Part shown: positions 42,626-51,157 of the stretch, in pieces
Numbering within the stretch: the stretch's first letter is position 1
Layout: each line of letters begins with the position of its first letter
Origin: JAHEME01 sp034435035
GTDB lineage: Bacteria; Chloroflexota; Anaerolineae; Aggregatilineales; UBA3940
Direction of reading: 5' to 3'
Assembly: GCA_034435035.1 (NCBI GenBank)
Contig: DAOTXW010000009.1
Location: 109,801 to 173,800 of the forward strand
DNA: 64,000 bases
Translations under genes and position numbers: made by a program
Notes under the pieces: model-generated
The model's input: only the letters and a program-made list of their open reading frames with translations
What the model was told of the DNA's origin: nothing
Databases searched by the model: none

Positions 42626-44062
42626 ATGAATAGTGACGACAGGGTTCTCAGCACGCCTGACTCGACTGCACAGGCGGCCGAGGCCGAAGAAGAACAGCAC
42701 GATCACGAGGTGATGCCCGATCCAGCTCCCGTCAAGCCGGAAGAGTCCGTCAGCCCGTCAGAAGAAACGTCTGACGAGGAGCTGTTTCTGGCTGCGCTGA
42801 ATGCTGATACCCCCGGTCAGCAAACTGATGACTTCATGTTCAACGCCCCCCAGCGTGGTGCGATCGTCAAAGGCACTGTAGCCAGCAAGTCAGACACAGA
42901 GGTGCTGGTGGATATCGGCGCCAAGTCCGAGGGCGTGATCACCGGCCGCGAACTGGAAGAACTCGACTCTGAGACGCTCAAATCGCTGCGTGTCGGTGAA
43001 GAAGTCTATGTGTACGTTCTCTCCCCGGAGGACCGGAACGGCCATGCGCAGCTGTCGCTGCGGCGTGCTATGGAGGAGCAGGACTGGCTGGACGCCGAAC
43101 GCGCCATGGAGCAGGGTCTGGTCTACCGCAGCAAAGTCGCCAGCTTCAATAAGGGCGGCCTGATTGTCCGGTTCGGCAAGGTGCGCGGCTTTGTGCCAGC
43201 TTCCCAGATCAGCCGCGACCGCCGGCGCCGCAGCAATGGCACAACCCCCGATGAGCGCTGGGGGCACATGGTCGGCGAGGAAATCGCGGTGAAGGTGGTA
43301 GAGGTGGACAGGGGGCGTAACCGCCTGATCCTCTCCGAGCGCGCGGCCTCGCGCGAGCAGCGCGCCGAGCGCCGCGCCGAGCTGATGAGCTCCCTCAAGG
43401 TTGGGCAGGTGCACAAGGGCCGCGTGATCAGCCTGGCTGATTTCGGCGCTTTTATCGACCTGGGCGGCGCTGATGGTCTCATTCATCTGTCGGAGCTGTC
43501 CTGGCGCCATGTCGCTCACCCTCGCGAAGTCCTCAAAGTCGGGGACGAGGTTGAGGTGGAGATCATCCACATCGACGACGAGCGCCAGCGTATCGGCCTG
43601 AGCCGCAAGAATCGGCTGGAGGATCCTTGGGATGTTCTGGCGGCGAAGTACCGTCCCGGCCAGCTGGTTCAGGGGAAGATCACCAAGCTCACCAAGTTTG
43701 GCGCTTTTGCCCGCCTGGTTGAGCATCCGGAGATCGAAGGGCTGATCCATATCAGCGAGCTTTCCGATCGGCGGGTTGAACGCCCGCAGGAAGTGGTCAG
43801 CGAAGACGAAGTCCTGACTCTGCGCATCATTCGTATCGACCCGGAGCGCCGCCGCATGGGCCTCAGCCTTAAGCGTGTCGACTCCGAAGAATTCCTCGAT
43901 GATGACTGGGGCTCAGTGGCCGATCACGTCCAGGAGATCGAGGAGATCGACATCCCCCCGGCGCCGCCCACACCGGAGAAGGCTAAGCGGGCTGCCAAGT
44001 TCGCCGAGAAGGACGACGATGATCTGGAAGATCTCGACGATGAGGATGGAGACGACGATTAG
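42626..44062 (+). CDS. rpsA: Ribosomal protein S1-like RNA-binding protein (four S1 repeats)
   Basis: 478 residues. AGAGGAG precedes the ATG. An acidic N-terminus (about 1-70) is followed by four S1 repeats at about 75-145 (GAIVKGTVASKSDTEVLVDIG), 163-240, 257-330 (GQVHKGRVISLADFGAFIDLGG) and 346-420 (GQLVQGKITKLTKFGAFARLV). The last about 20 residues are almost all Asp/Glu. It should bind mRNA on the 30S subunit. E. coli S1 has six repeats; four is common elsewhere. A strong terminator follows. Confidence 0.92.
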   Translation: MNSDDRVLSTPDSTAQAAEAEEEQHDHEVMPDPAPVKPEESVSPSEETSDEELFLAALNADTPGQQTDDFMFNAPQRGAIVKGTVASKSDTEVLVDIGAKSEGVITGRELEELDSETLKSLRVGEEVYVYVLSPEDRNGHAQLSLRRAMEEQDWLDAERAMEQGLVYRSKVASFNKGGLIVRFGKVRGFVPASQISRDRRRRSNGTTPDERWGHMVGEEIAVKVVEVDRGRNRLILSERAASREQRAERRAELMSSLKVGQVHKGRVISLADFGAFIDLGGADGLIHLSELSWRHVAHPREVLKVGDEVEVEIIHIDDERQRIGLSRKNRLEDPWDVLAAKYRPGQLVQGKITKLTKFGAFARLVEHPEIEGLIHISELSDRRVERPQEVVSEDEVLTLRIIRIDPERRRMGLSLKRVDSEEFLDDDWGSVADHVQEIEEIDIPPAPPTPEKAKRAAKFAEKDDDDLEDLDDEDGDDD

Positions 44063-44091
44063 CAAGCCGCACTCATTGATCACGCCAGTCT

Positions 44092-44130
44092 GCGCCCCGG
44101 CTGTAAATCAGAGCCGGGGCGCTTGATTTT
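44092..44130 (+). terminator. Intrinsic terminator of the S1-domain gene
   Basis: GCGCCCCGGCT (44092-44102) pairs with AGCCGGGGCGC (44112-44122), loop 9 nt, followed by TTGATTTT. Confidence 0.85.
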
Positions 44131-44147
44131 GTCCTCGCCGCCTGTGG

Positions 44148-44153
44148 TATACT
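44148..44153 (+). promoter_or_regulatory. -10 element of the GNAT gene
   Basis: TATACT about 30 bp before GTG 44184, immediately after the S1 gene terminator; TTGATT at 44123-44128 could serve as a -35 with a 19-bp spacer. Confidence 0.4.
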
Positions 44154-44183
44154 GAGAGCAACTGCGCCACAGAGGATGCTACT

Positions 44184-45134
44184 GTGCCCTCGGACCTCGT
44201 CGAACCCTACCTCGCCCCGATCGCCCCGCTTTCCTTTATACAGGTTTTCCAGTCTATCCCCCGTATTATTGAGGCGCTGTACGAATCGGACCATACTTTT
44301 CAGCGTCGGCCTGGCCGATTGGTATGGGTCCAGAAGCTGGCCGCCACAGCGATCCTGACGCTGTATTGCCATTTGGCCACATCGGGGTACGGGCTGCTTG
44401 TTGATGGCCAGATAATCGGGTGGCTGTACCTGCGAGGCTGGCGCCAGATTGTCTACATTGAAATGCTAGTCACTGCACCGGGGTGGCGGCGGCGCGGGTT
44501 TGGTACCACGCTGCTCCGATTTGCCGAGGCGCAGGCCCGCCAGCTGAAACGTGAGTGGCTGGGGCTGAACGTGGAACTGAAAAATACCGACGCGTTGCAT
44601 CTGTACGAAGCGCAGGGTTTTCGACGGGGCCACTGGCGCATCTTTAAGCGCATCGGTAGCCCGGATGCGCGTCAGTCTGAAGGGACCGCGTTTCGCCTGC
44701 ATCCGCTTAACCCGATCGCTGCGCATCGGGCTTTTCGGCAGTTTGCAGCGGGCGATCTGGCGGACAGCGAGCCGGATATCGGGGCAGCTGAGGCCTGCTT
44801 GCTGGCCTCAGAACCCTATCGGCTGGCAAGGGGGCTGCACTGGCTGATCACGGTGGAAGGCCAACCAGCCGCCTATCTGCACCGGCATGGCTCACCTGCC
44901 CAACCGGTGATCTACCTGGCAGCCCGCCGGAGCTGGTGGGAGCATCCTGCGCTGTATGATGCCGTTCTGCAGGTCAGCCACGGGTTCCCTCCCCAGGCCG
45001 TACTGACTGTCCGTACTGCCAGCGGTGGACACCACAATGCTGCCATTGCCCCGCTCCAACGGAGCGGTTTCGATGAGGGGCCTGCAGTGAAGGCTCTTAT
45101 GTTCAAACAGGTCGGATTGGGCAGGCAAGCTTGA
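44184..45134 (+). CDS. GNAT family N-acetyltransferase
   Basis: 316 residues. GTG 44184 follows GAGGAT. The GNAT core lies in the N-terminal half (about 60-160): IEMLVTAPGWRRRGFGTTLLRFAE is the acetyl-CoA-binding motif A (R/Q-x-x-G-x-G/A) and LHLYEAQGFRRGHWRIF is motif B. The C-terminal 150 residues resemble a second, degenerate GNAT-like half (YLHRHGSPAQPVIYLAARRSWWEH...LQRSGFDEGPAVKALMF). Substrate unknown. A DUF429 gene follows after 22 bp. Confidence 0.88.
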   Translation: MPSDLVEPYLAPIAPLSFIQVFQSIPRIIEALYESDHTFQRRPGRLVWVQKLAATAILTLYCHLATSGYGLLVDGQIIGWLYLRGWRQIVYIEMLVTAPGWRRRGFGTTLLRFAEAQARQLKREWLGLNVELKNTDALHLYEAQGFRRGHWRIFKRIGSPDARQSEGTAFRLHPLNPIAAHRAFRQFAAGDLADSEPDIGAAEACLLASEPYRLARGLHWLITVEGQPAAYLHRHGSPAQPVIYLAARRSWWEHPALYDAVLQVSHGFPPQAVLTVRTASGGHHNAAIAPLQRSGFDEGPAVKALMFKQVGLGRQA

Positions 45135-45156
45135 GCACGCTCAGGAGTGAGCACGC

Positions 45157-45927
45157 ATGACGACCAGCGATTCGGTGTATATCGGCCTGGATACCACAGC
45201 CGGGCGTCGGCCAGCTACCATTGCCATCCTCGATCACCGGCTCCAGGTTTATGTAGAGAATGCGGCGCTGGATCGCGCTCTGGAACTCATCGCAGCATAC
45301 CCCTATGCGGTGTGTGGGGTGGACGCCCCTATCGAGACCAGCCGCTCTCTGCTGGCCGATCCGGCCACGCGGCAGCGCTTTGGGCTGGACCCGACACACA
45401 CCAACTATTCGACCTACCGCATCGGTGAATATGAGCTGCGGCGTCGTGGCATTCACAGCTATAAGACCCCGGCTAACCGCGCTGACGCCCCCGGTTGGAT
45501 GCAAGTGAGCTGGCGCCTGTACGATCGGCTGCGGGAAATCGGATTTGTGGCCTTTCCTCAGACGGGCCCCCGCGTGATGTTCGAAACTTATCCTCACGCC
45601 GCTTACACGGTGCTGCTCCAGAAGCGTCCCTACCCCAAGAACAGCCTGGAAGGCCGGGCCCAGCGTCAGATTGTGCTGTATCGCGAGGGGATCAATGTGA
45701 CCGATCCCATGCAGATCTTTGAGGAATGGACGCGCCACCGGTTCCTGGTTGGCGATCTGCCGATGGATCGCCTGCTGGAGCATGATGCGCTGGATGCCCT
45801 GATCGCCGCCTACACAGCTTTCCTGCTGCACCGGGAGCCGCAAAACACCACTGCCCTGGGAGATATGCTGGATGGGCAGATCGTGCTGCCTGTACCAGCA
45901 CGCGACCTGCGCGACCTCTATGAATGA
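45157..45927 (+). CDS. DUF429 family protein
   Basis: 256 residues. AGGAG precedes the ATG. DUF429 proteins have an RNase H-like/actin-like fold; motifs here are YIGLDTTAGRRPATIAILD, VCGVDAPIETSR, FETYPHAAY and EHDALDALIAAYTA, which place acidic residues at the ends of strands as in nucleases. Function is unproven. Probably cotranscribed with the acetyltransferase. Confidence 0.85.
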   Translation: MTTSDSVYIGLDTTAGRRPATIAILDHRLQVYVENAALDRALELIAAYPYAVCGVDAPIETSRSLLADPATRQRFGLDPTHTNYSTYRIGEYELRRRGIHSYKTPANRADAPGWMQVSWRLYDRLREIGFVAFPQTGPRVMFETYPHAAYTVLLQKRPYPKNSLEGRAQRQIVLYREGINVTDPMQIFEEWTRHRFLVGDLPMDRLLEHDALDALIAAYTAFLLHREPQNTTALGDMLDGQIVLPVPARDLRDLYE

Positions 45928-45956
45928 CGGAGGGGCGCAGCCGCGATCGCCCGGGC

Positions 45957-46484
45957 TTAGCCGCGATCGAGACCCAGGAACCCGCGCCAGACGGTGCGGG
46001 TTTCTTCAATGGTCACAAACGCCCTGGGATCAATTTCCTCCACCAGCCCGGCGATCCGGTTGGCATCCTGCCGGCGCACAACGGCCCGCACGACACCCAC
46101 GGTGCCGCGTGTGCCTTCTCCGGAGGTGCGGGTAGCCCCGAAACCGGCTTCCCGGATGGCTTCGGCTATCGGCAGCGACTTCCCCATGGAGACTATGTGC
46201 ACCGTGGCAAATGCCCTCACAAACCGCTGCTCGATCAGCATGCCCACCCATGTGCCGGCGGCAAACCCCAGGCTGTAAGCGCCCAGGTTCCACAGATTGC
46301 CCAGGTTGGCCGCAACCTGACCAAACGTCAGGGCAAACGTCAGGGCCTCGATAAATGCCAGCGCCACCACCATCAGGTTGTTAGCGCGCCCCATGATCAG
46401 AAGGCGCACAGTTGAAATCGCGATGCTGAAGACTCGCACGACGAAGATCATCAGCGCGCCGAGTATCACGTTATCGAAAATCAT
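45957..46484 (-). CDS. UPF0316 (DUF2179/DUF5698) membrane protein
   Basis: 175 residues from ATG 46484 (MIFDNVILGALM); starts nearer the upstream gene (46556, 46553) give a low-complexity extension. Two or three helices in the first 100 residues include the conserved STVRLLIMGRANN segment. A cytoplasmic ACT/PII-like DUF2179 domain (about 100-172: GEGTRGTVGVVRAVVRRQDANRIAGLVEEIDPRAFVTIEE) follows. Function unknown. It lies just downstream of an aminotransferase gene. Confidence 0.87.
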   Translation of the reverse strand: MIFDNVILGALMIFVVRVFSIAISTVRLLIMGRANNLMVVALAFIEALTFALTFGQVAANLGNLWNLGAYSLGFAAGTWVGMLIEQRFVRAFATVHIVSMGKSLPIAEAIREAGFGATRTSGEGTRGTVGVVRAVVRRQDANRIAGLVEEIDPRAFVTIEETRTVWRGFLGLDRG

Positions 46485-46552
46485 AAAGGCTACCTGACCC
46501 GGAAGCCCGCCCGCTCCGCCGCCTGTCTGCGGCGCGGGCGAGCGGAATCTCA

Positions 46553-47713
46553 TCACCCATGCCGGCGCATGAAACGCTCGATGCGCTCCAGGGCCTTCTC
46601 GATATCTTCATAACGTGTGGCGTATGAGCAGCGAACGAACCCCGCGCCGCTGGCGCCAAACGCGCTGCCCGGCACCACAGCAACCCGCTCCTCCTGCAGC
46701 AGCCGCTCAGCAAATGTATTGTCATCCATGCCGGATGCTGTAATGGAGGGAAATGCATAGAATGCCCCCAGCGGCTCAAAAGTGCTCAGCCCCAGCTGGT
46801 TCAACCCGCCAACGATCAGCCGGCGGCGGCGGTTGTATTCTGATCGCATCTCCTCCACATACGAGCGCCCATCGCGCAGTGCTGTGATGGCCGCGATCTG
46901 GGCTGTTGTTGGCGCAGACATGATGGTGTACTGGTGGATCTTGCGCATCGCCGCCAGCAGATCGGGCGGCGCCGCCGCATAACCGATACGCCAGCCTGTC
47001 ATGGCATAGTCCTTCGAAAATCCACCCAGGGTCACGGTGCGGTCGCGCATCCCCGGCAGAGTGGCAAAACACACATGCTGGATACCATAGACCAGTTGAT
47101 CGTAAATCTCGTCGGAGATGACCAGTAGATCGTGTTTCTCCGCAACCGCGGCAACCTCCAGCAGGCGGTCACGGCTCATCACCGCCCCGGTTGGGTTATT
47201 CGGGTAGCCGATCAGGATCGCTTTGGTGCGCGCCGTGACAGCCGCCTCGATAGCTGCCCCGGTGACCTGAAAGCTGTGCTCGACCTTTGTGGGGATGGTT
47301 GCCGCGCGTCCACCCGCCAGCACCACTTCCGGCGCATACGAGACAAAGCACGGCTCCGGGACGATCACCTCATCATCCGGATCCAGAATCGCCGAGAGCG
47401 CCAGGTACAGCGCCTCGGAAACCCCGACAGTGATCACGATCTCGCTTTCCGGATCATAGTGGATGCCGTACAGGCTGTTCAGGTGATCGCTTAGCGCCTG
47501 ACGTAGTTCTAGGATCCCGGAGTTCGAAGTGTAATGCGTATGACCCTCGTGCAGTGAGCGAATGCCGGCCTCCAGGAAAGGCGCGGGAGTCACAAAATCC
47601 GGCTCGCCAATGCCCAGTGAGATGACATCCTCCATCGTGGCGGCGATGTCGAAGAAGCGGCGGATCCCCGAGGGTGGGATCGCCTGCACTCGCTGCGAAA
47701 CAAAGTTGCGCAT
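46553..47713 (-). CDS. PLP-dependent aminotransferase class I
   Basis: 386 residues. GGAG is eight bases before ATG 47713. Fold type I: ISLGIGEPDFVTPAPF, YPNNPTGAVMS, SDEIYDQLVY, PLP lysine in GGFSKDYAMTGWRIGY, and the substrate-carboxylate Arg in FVRCSYAT. It belongs to the aspartate/aromatic aminotransferase group (Igamma); the exact amino acid cannot be told. It follows the sugar nucleotidyltransferase gene by 22 bp. Confidence 0.93.
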   Translation of the reverse strand: MRNFVSQRVQAIPPSGIRRFFDIAATMEDVISLGIGEPDFVTPAPFLEAGIRSLHEGHTHYTSNSGILELRQALSDHLNSLYGIHYDPESEIVITVGVSEALYLALSAILDPDDEVIVPEPCFVSYAPEVVLAGGRAATIPTKVEHSFQVTGAAIEAAVTARTKAILIGYPNNPTGAVMSRDRLLEVAAVAEKHDLLVISDEIYDQLVYGIQHVCFATLPGMRDRTVTLGGFSKDYAMTGWRIGYAAAPPDLLAAMRKIHQYTIMSAPTTAQIAAITALRDGRSYVEEMRSEYNRRRRLIVGGLNQLGLSTFEPLGAFYAFPSITASGMDDNTFAERLLQEERVAVVPGSAFGASGAGFVRCSYATRYEDIEKALERIERFMRRHG

Positions 47714-47735
47714 GCATCAGCTCCTCATGGGTCAA

Positions 47736-48722
47736 TTAGCGGAAATCCACTGTTGAATGATCCCCGACGATCAGTGTATGAGTGTGCCCCACAACCCGGG
47801 CGCCGCGCCCAATGAGCGATCCCGAGATCTGGGCCGACACTACTTGGGCACCCTCCTCGATCACGGAGTCGCGGATGATGCTGTCGGTGATCTCACATCC
47901 GGCAGCGATAGTGACGTGCGGTCCGATCACAGCCCGGGCCACACGGGCCTCCGTGTGGATGTTGACCGGCGGGATGATGGAGACGCCGGGTACAACGGCC
48001 TGAGCGCTGTTGTCGAAACCGTTCTCAAGCAGATAGCGGTTGGTCTCCAGGACCGTCTCCGGCTTGCCCGTGTCCAGCCAGGTTTGGACGGGATGGGTGC
48101 GGAAGTTCGCCCCCTGCTCAATCATGATCTGGAAGGCATCGGCGATGTAGTATTCCCCCCGGGTCATACGCTGCTGCTCAAACTGCGTCTCGATGGCGCG
48201 CAGCATCTGGCTGGCATCCCGAAGATAGTATAACCCAATGATTACCTGCCGGTTGTCCAGCGATTCGGGTTTTTCGATGAACCGCGTGATACGGCCGTCT
48301 GGATCCGTTTCGACCACTCCGAAGCGGCGGGGATCATCCACCTCTTTGACAAAGGCAATCGCGTCGGCGGTAGTGTTCTTGATGACGCTGAGGTCCGCCT
48401 TGAACAGGGTATCGGCGAACAGCAAGAGCGTCGGGCCCGACAGGTGTTCGCGGGTGAGATAGATCGCCGGAGACTGGCCGCTGAGCTCCTTCTGCTGGAC
48501 AAAGGTTGCCTTAAAACGGTAGGTCTGGCGGATGTAATGCTCCAGCTGGTCACCCAGGTAGCCTACGATGAAGATGTATTCATCGATGTCCAGCACCGCC
48601 AGCGAGTCGAGAAGGTGCTTAAGCATGGGTTGTCCGGCGATGGTGATCAGGGGCTTAGGCCGACTGTAGGTGTGGGGTCGCAGGCGTGTGCCATAGCCTG
48701 CCATCGGGATCACAACTTTCAT
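47736..48722 (-). CDS. Sugar-phosphate nucleotidyltransferase with left-handed beta-helix tail
   Basis: 328 residues. The N-terminal domain begins VVIPMAGYGTRLRPHTYSRPKPLI (nucleotide-binding G-x-G-T-R-x-x-P and Lys), with LLLFADTLFK for the metal Asp, FGVVETDPDGRITRFIEKP, and TWLDTGKPETVLETN. The C-terminal 85 residues are hexapeptide repeats (AVIGPHVTIAAGCEITDSII). It resembles glucose-1-phosphate thymidylyl/uridylyltransferases that feed surface glycan synthesis. It is divergent from gmk. Confidence 0.92.
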   Translation of the reverse strand: MKVVIPMAGYGTRLRPHTYSRPKPLITIAGQPMLKHLLDSLAVLDIDEYIFIVGYLGDQLEHYIRQTYRFKATFVQQKELSGQSPAIYLTREHLSGPTLLLFADTLFKADLSVIKNTTADAIAFVKEVDDPRRFGVVETDPDGRITRFIEKPESLDNRQVIIGLYYLRDASQMLRAIETQFEQQRMTRGEYYIADAFQIMIEQGANFRTHPVQTWLDTGKPETVLETNRYLLENGFDNSAQAVVPGVSIIPPVNIHTEARVARAVIGPHVTIAAGCEITDSIIRDSVIEEGAQVVSAQISGSLIGRGARVVGHTHTLIVGDHSTVDFR

Positions 48723-48778
48723 GGGCGGTTCTCACAGGTGATGCCGGCTCGGCGTGCTGTCCGGACACGCCTCCGGGA

Positions 48779-48787
48779 TGGTATAAT
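48779..48787 (+). promoter_or_regulatory. Extended -10 of gmk
   Basis: TGGTATAAT, 35-47 bp before the candidate gmk starts; rules out an ATG overlapping the element at 48786. Confidence 0.6.
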
Positions 48788-48833
48788 GCCCGACATCGGT
48801 AGCCTGATCCGCTTCTTGAGGATGAAAGACCAG

Positions 48834-49544
48834 ATGACCGACTCGCTGACCGATGTCGAGCGTATGCTGATCCGCGCACAGGGTTCTTTACCACGGCGCG
48901 TGTTTGTGGTGGTAGGGCCTTCAGGTGTGGGTAAGAATACCATCATTAAGGAAGTACTGACAAACCATGCCCACGAGATGAGCCGGGTGATCACCTATAC
49001 AACCCGCCCGCGCCGTGAAGATGAGGTCGAAGGCGAGCAGTACCATTTCGTCAGCCTGGATGAGTTCAAGACGCTTTCCGAACAGGGCAGGCTGCTGGAA
49101 AAGCGCGATGTCTACAGGAATGAGGAGTACTACAGCCTGCCGGCCGATCTGTATCAGGATATCGCATCCGAGCACCACCTGGTGATCGCCGAAGTGGATG
49201 TCAACGGGATGCGATTGCTGCGCAATCTGGTCCCGGATTGTGTCACCATCTTCATCATGGCGCACCCTGCGGTCCTGCTTCAGCGCATTCGCAGCCGCCG
49301 GGATCAGAATCTCACAGAGGATAATCTCAGCAACCGGATGGATACGGCCAGGGAACAGATCAGGGATTCAGTCCAGTTCGACTACATGATCTACAACGAG
49401 GATGGCCGTCTCCATCAGGCCGTAGCCGCCCTGGAGGCGATTATCCAGGCTGAGCGCATGCGGGTGCGCCAGCCAGAAACCCTGCAGGTCTGGCTGCTGG
49501 CCGAGCTTGAGAGCGCTGGTCGGCAGTTGGCTTCTACCCCGTGA
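48834..49544 (+). CDS. gmk: Guanylate kinase family protein
   Basis: 236 residues from ATG 48834; ATG 48822 is equally possible because GAGG lies just before it. The P-loop reads GPSGVGKNT, with Asn where Ser or Thr normally contacts magnesium. The GMP-binding region VITYTTRPRREDEVEGEQYHFVS is intact, and the lid Arg region RIRSRRDQ is present. It would phosphorylate GMP to GDP. The protein has about 30 extra C-terminal residues. The hyuB-like gene overlaps its stop (GTGA). Confidence 0.88.
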   Translation: MTDSLTDVERMLIRAQGSLPRRVFVVVGPSGVGKNTIIKEVLTNHAHEMSRVITYTTRPRREDEVEGEQYHFVSLDEFKTLSEQGRLLEKRDVYRNEEYYSLPADLYQDIASEHHLVIAEVDVNGMRLLRNLVPDCVTIFIMAHPAVLLQRIRSRRDQNLTEDNLSNRMDTAREQIRDSVQFDYMIYNEDGRLHQAVAALEAIIQAERMRVRQPETLQVWLLAELESAGRQLASTP

Positions 49545-51151
49545 CTGCCACTGCCCACGACAGCCGGCCCGGCGACCTGCAGGCAGTCAGGCTGGAGGTC
49601 TTCCATCACCTGTTTGCCTCAGTGGCGGAGGAAATGGGTGTTACCCTCGGCCGGACGGGCTATTCCCCGAACATCAAGGAACGCCGCGACTATTCCTGCG
49701 CACTGTTTCTGGGCGATGGGCGCATGCTGGCTCAGGCGGCGCACATCCCGGTTCATCTCGGCGCCATGCCGGCATCGGTACAGGCTGCACTGGCATTCGG
49801 GCAGCCTTTCAGCCCTGGCGACCTGATCGCCCTGAACGATCCTTATCTTGGCGGCACTCATCTGCCTGATATTACCCTGGTTTCGCCGGTATTCCTGAAT
49901 GACCGGTTGGCCTTTCTGGTCGCCTCACGCGCTCATCATGCGGATGTTGGGGGCATGACGCCGGGGTCCATGCCGCTGGCTACAGAGCTTTATCAGGAAG
50001 GCATCATCATCCCGCCCATCAGGCTGGTTGAGGGGGGCCGGTTGAATCAGGCTGCGCTGGATCTGATCGTCCGCAACTCACGCACGCCGGATGAAAGGCG
50101 GGGCGATCTGGCCGCTCAGCGGGCCGCGCACGCCGTTGGCGAACGCCGCCTGCATGAAATCGCCGATCGGTACACGCTCGAGCGCGCGCTCGAAGAAGCC
50201 GAGATGCTGCTGGCCTATGCTGAACGGCTGACACGGGCAGCATTACGGTCGCTGCCGGAGGGCGACTATGCTTTTGAAGACTGGCTCGATGATGATGGGA
50301 TCCAGGCGCAGCGTGTGATCATTCGGGTTACTGTGCGCATACGGGACGGCACCTTGACCGCTGATTTCACGGGCTCTGCTCCGGCGGTCACGGGATCGGT
50401 GAATGCGGTGCGGGCGATCGTCGAGTCCGCTGTGGGCTACGTAGTGCGCTGCCTTGCCGGCGAAAGCCTGCCGATGAATCATGGCGTCTTCAGGCCGCTG
50501 CAGGTGATCGTGCCGCCCGGCAGCGTGCTTGACGCAGGCCATCCTCATGCAGTGGCTGGTGGCAACGTGGAAACATCCATGCGCATCGTCGATGCCCTGT
50601 ATGGCGCGCTGGCGCAGGCGCTGCCCGATCGCATCCCTGCAGCCAGTCAGGGGACGATGAACAATCTGGCCTTCGGCGGGATCGATCCAGCCCACGGGCG
50701 ATCATTCGCCTATTACGAAACCCTGGGGGGCGGATCGGGGGCCAGCCCGCAGGCGGACGGAGCCAGCGGCATTCACTGCCACATGAGCAATACGCTCAAT
50801 ACGCCGGTCGAGGCCCTGGAGATGGCCCTGCCGGTTCGCGTGCAGCGGTATGCGCTGCGTCGCGGATCAGGCGGCAGAGGCCAGCATCGTGGCGGCGATG
50901 GCCTGGTGCGCGTCATTGAGTTCCTGGCCCCTGCCCGGGTTACGCTGCTAAGCGACCGCCGGCAGACAGGCCCCTATGGGCTGGCCGGAGGGCTGCCGGG
51001 GGCTGCTGGCGTGAACCAGCTGCACAGGTCCGACGGCTCGCCTGAACGCGAACTGCCCGGCAAGGTCTCTTTTGACGCCGACCCCGGCGATGTGCTCAGC
51101 ATCTCGACACCCGGCGGCGGCGGGTGGGGGCCTCCCCCCGCTGACCGCTAA
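49541..51151 (+). CDS. hyuB: Hydantoinase B/5-oxoprolinase family protein, orphan subunit
   Basis: 536 residues. GTG 49541 overlaps the gmk stop. The sequence matches HyuB: EVFHHLFASVAEEMGVTLGRTGYSPNIKERRDYSCALF, DLIALNDPYLGGTHLPDITLVSPVF, ASRAHHADVGGMTPGSMP, and GGGSGASPQADGASGIHCHMSNTLNTPVE. The enzyme normally works as a complex with HyuA, using ATP to open hydantoins or 5-oxoproline; no hyuA is present nearby. The overlap suggests translational coupling to gmk. Confidence 0.92.
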   Translation: MTATAHDSRPGDLQAVRLEVFHHLFASVAEEMGVTLGRTGYSPNIKERRDYSCALFLGDGRMLAQAAHIPVHLGAMPASVQAALAFGQPFSPGDLIALNDPYLGGTHLPDITLVSPVFLNDRLAFLVASRAHHADVGGMTPGSMPLATELYQEGIIIPPIRLVEGGRLNQAALDLIVRNSRTPDERRGDLAAQRAAHAVGERRLHEIADRYTLERALEEAEMLLAYAERLTRAALRSLPEGDYAFEDWLDDDGIQAQRVIIRVTVRIRDGTLTADFTGSAPAVTGSVNAVRAIVESAVGYVVRCLAGESLPMNHGVFRPLQVIVPPGSVLDAGHPHAVAGGNVETSMRIVDALYGALAQALPDRIPAASQGTMNNLAFGGIDPAHGRSFAYYETLGGGSGASPQADGASGIHCHMSNTLNTPVEALEMALPVRVQRYALRRGSGGRGQHRGGDGLVRVIEFLAPARVTLLSDRRQTGPYGLAGGLPGAAGVNQLHRSDGSPERELPGKVSFDADPGDVLSISTPGGGGWGPPPADR

Positions 51152-51157
51152 AAGCCG

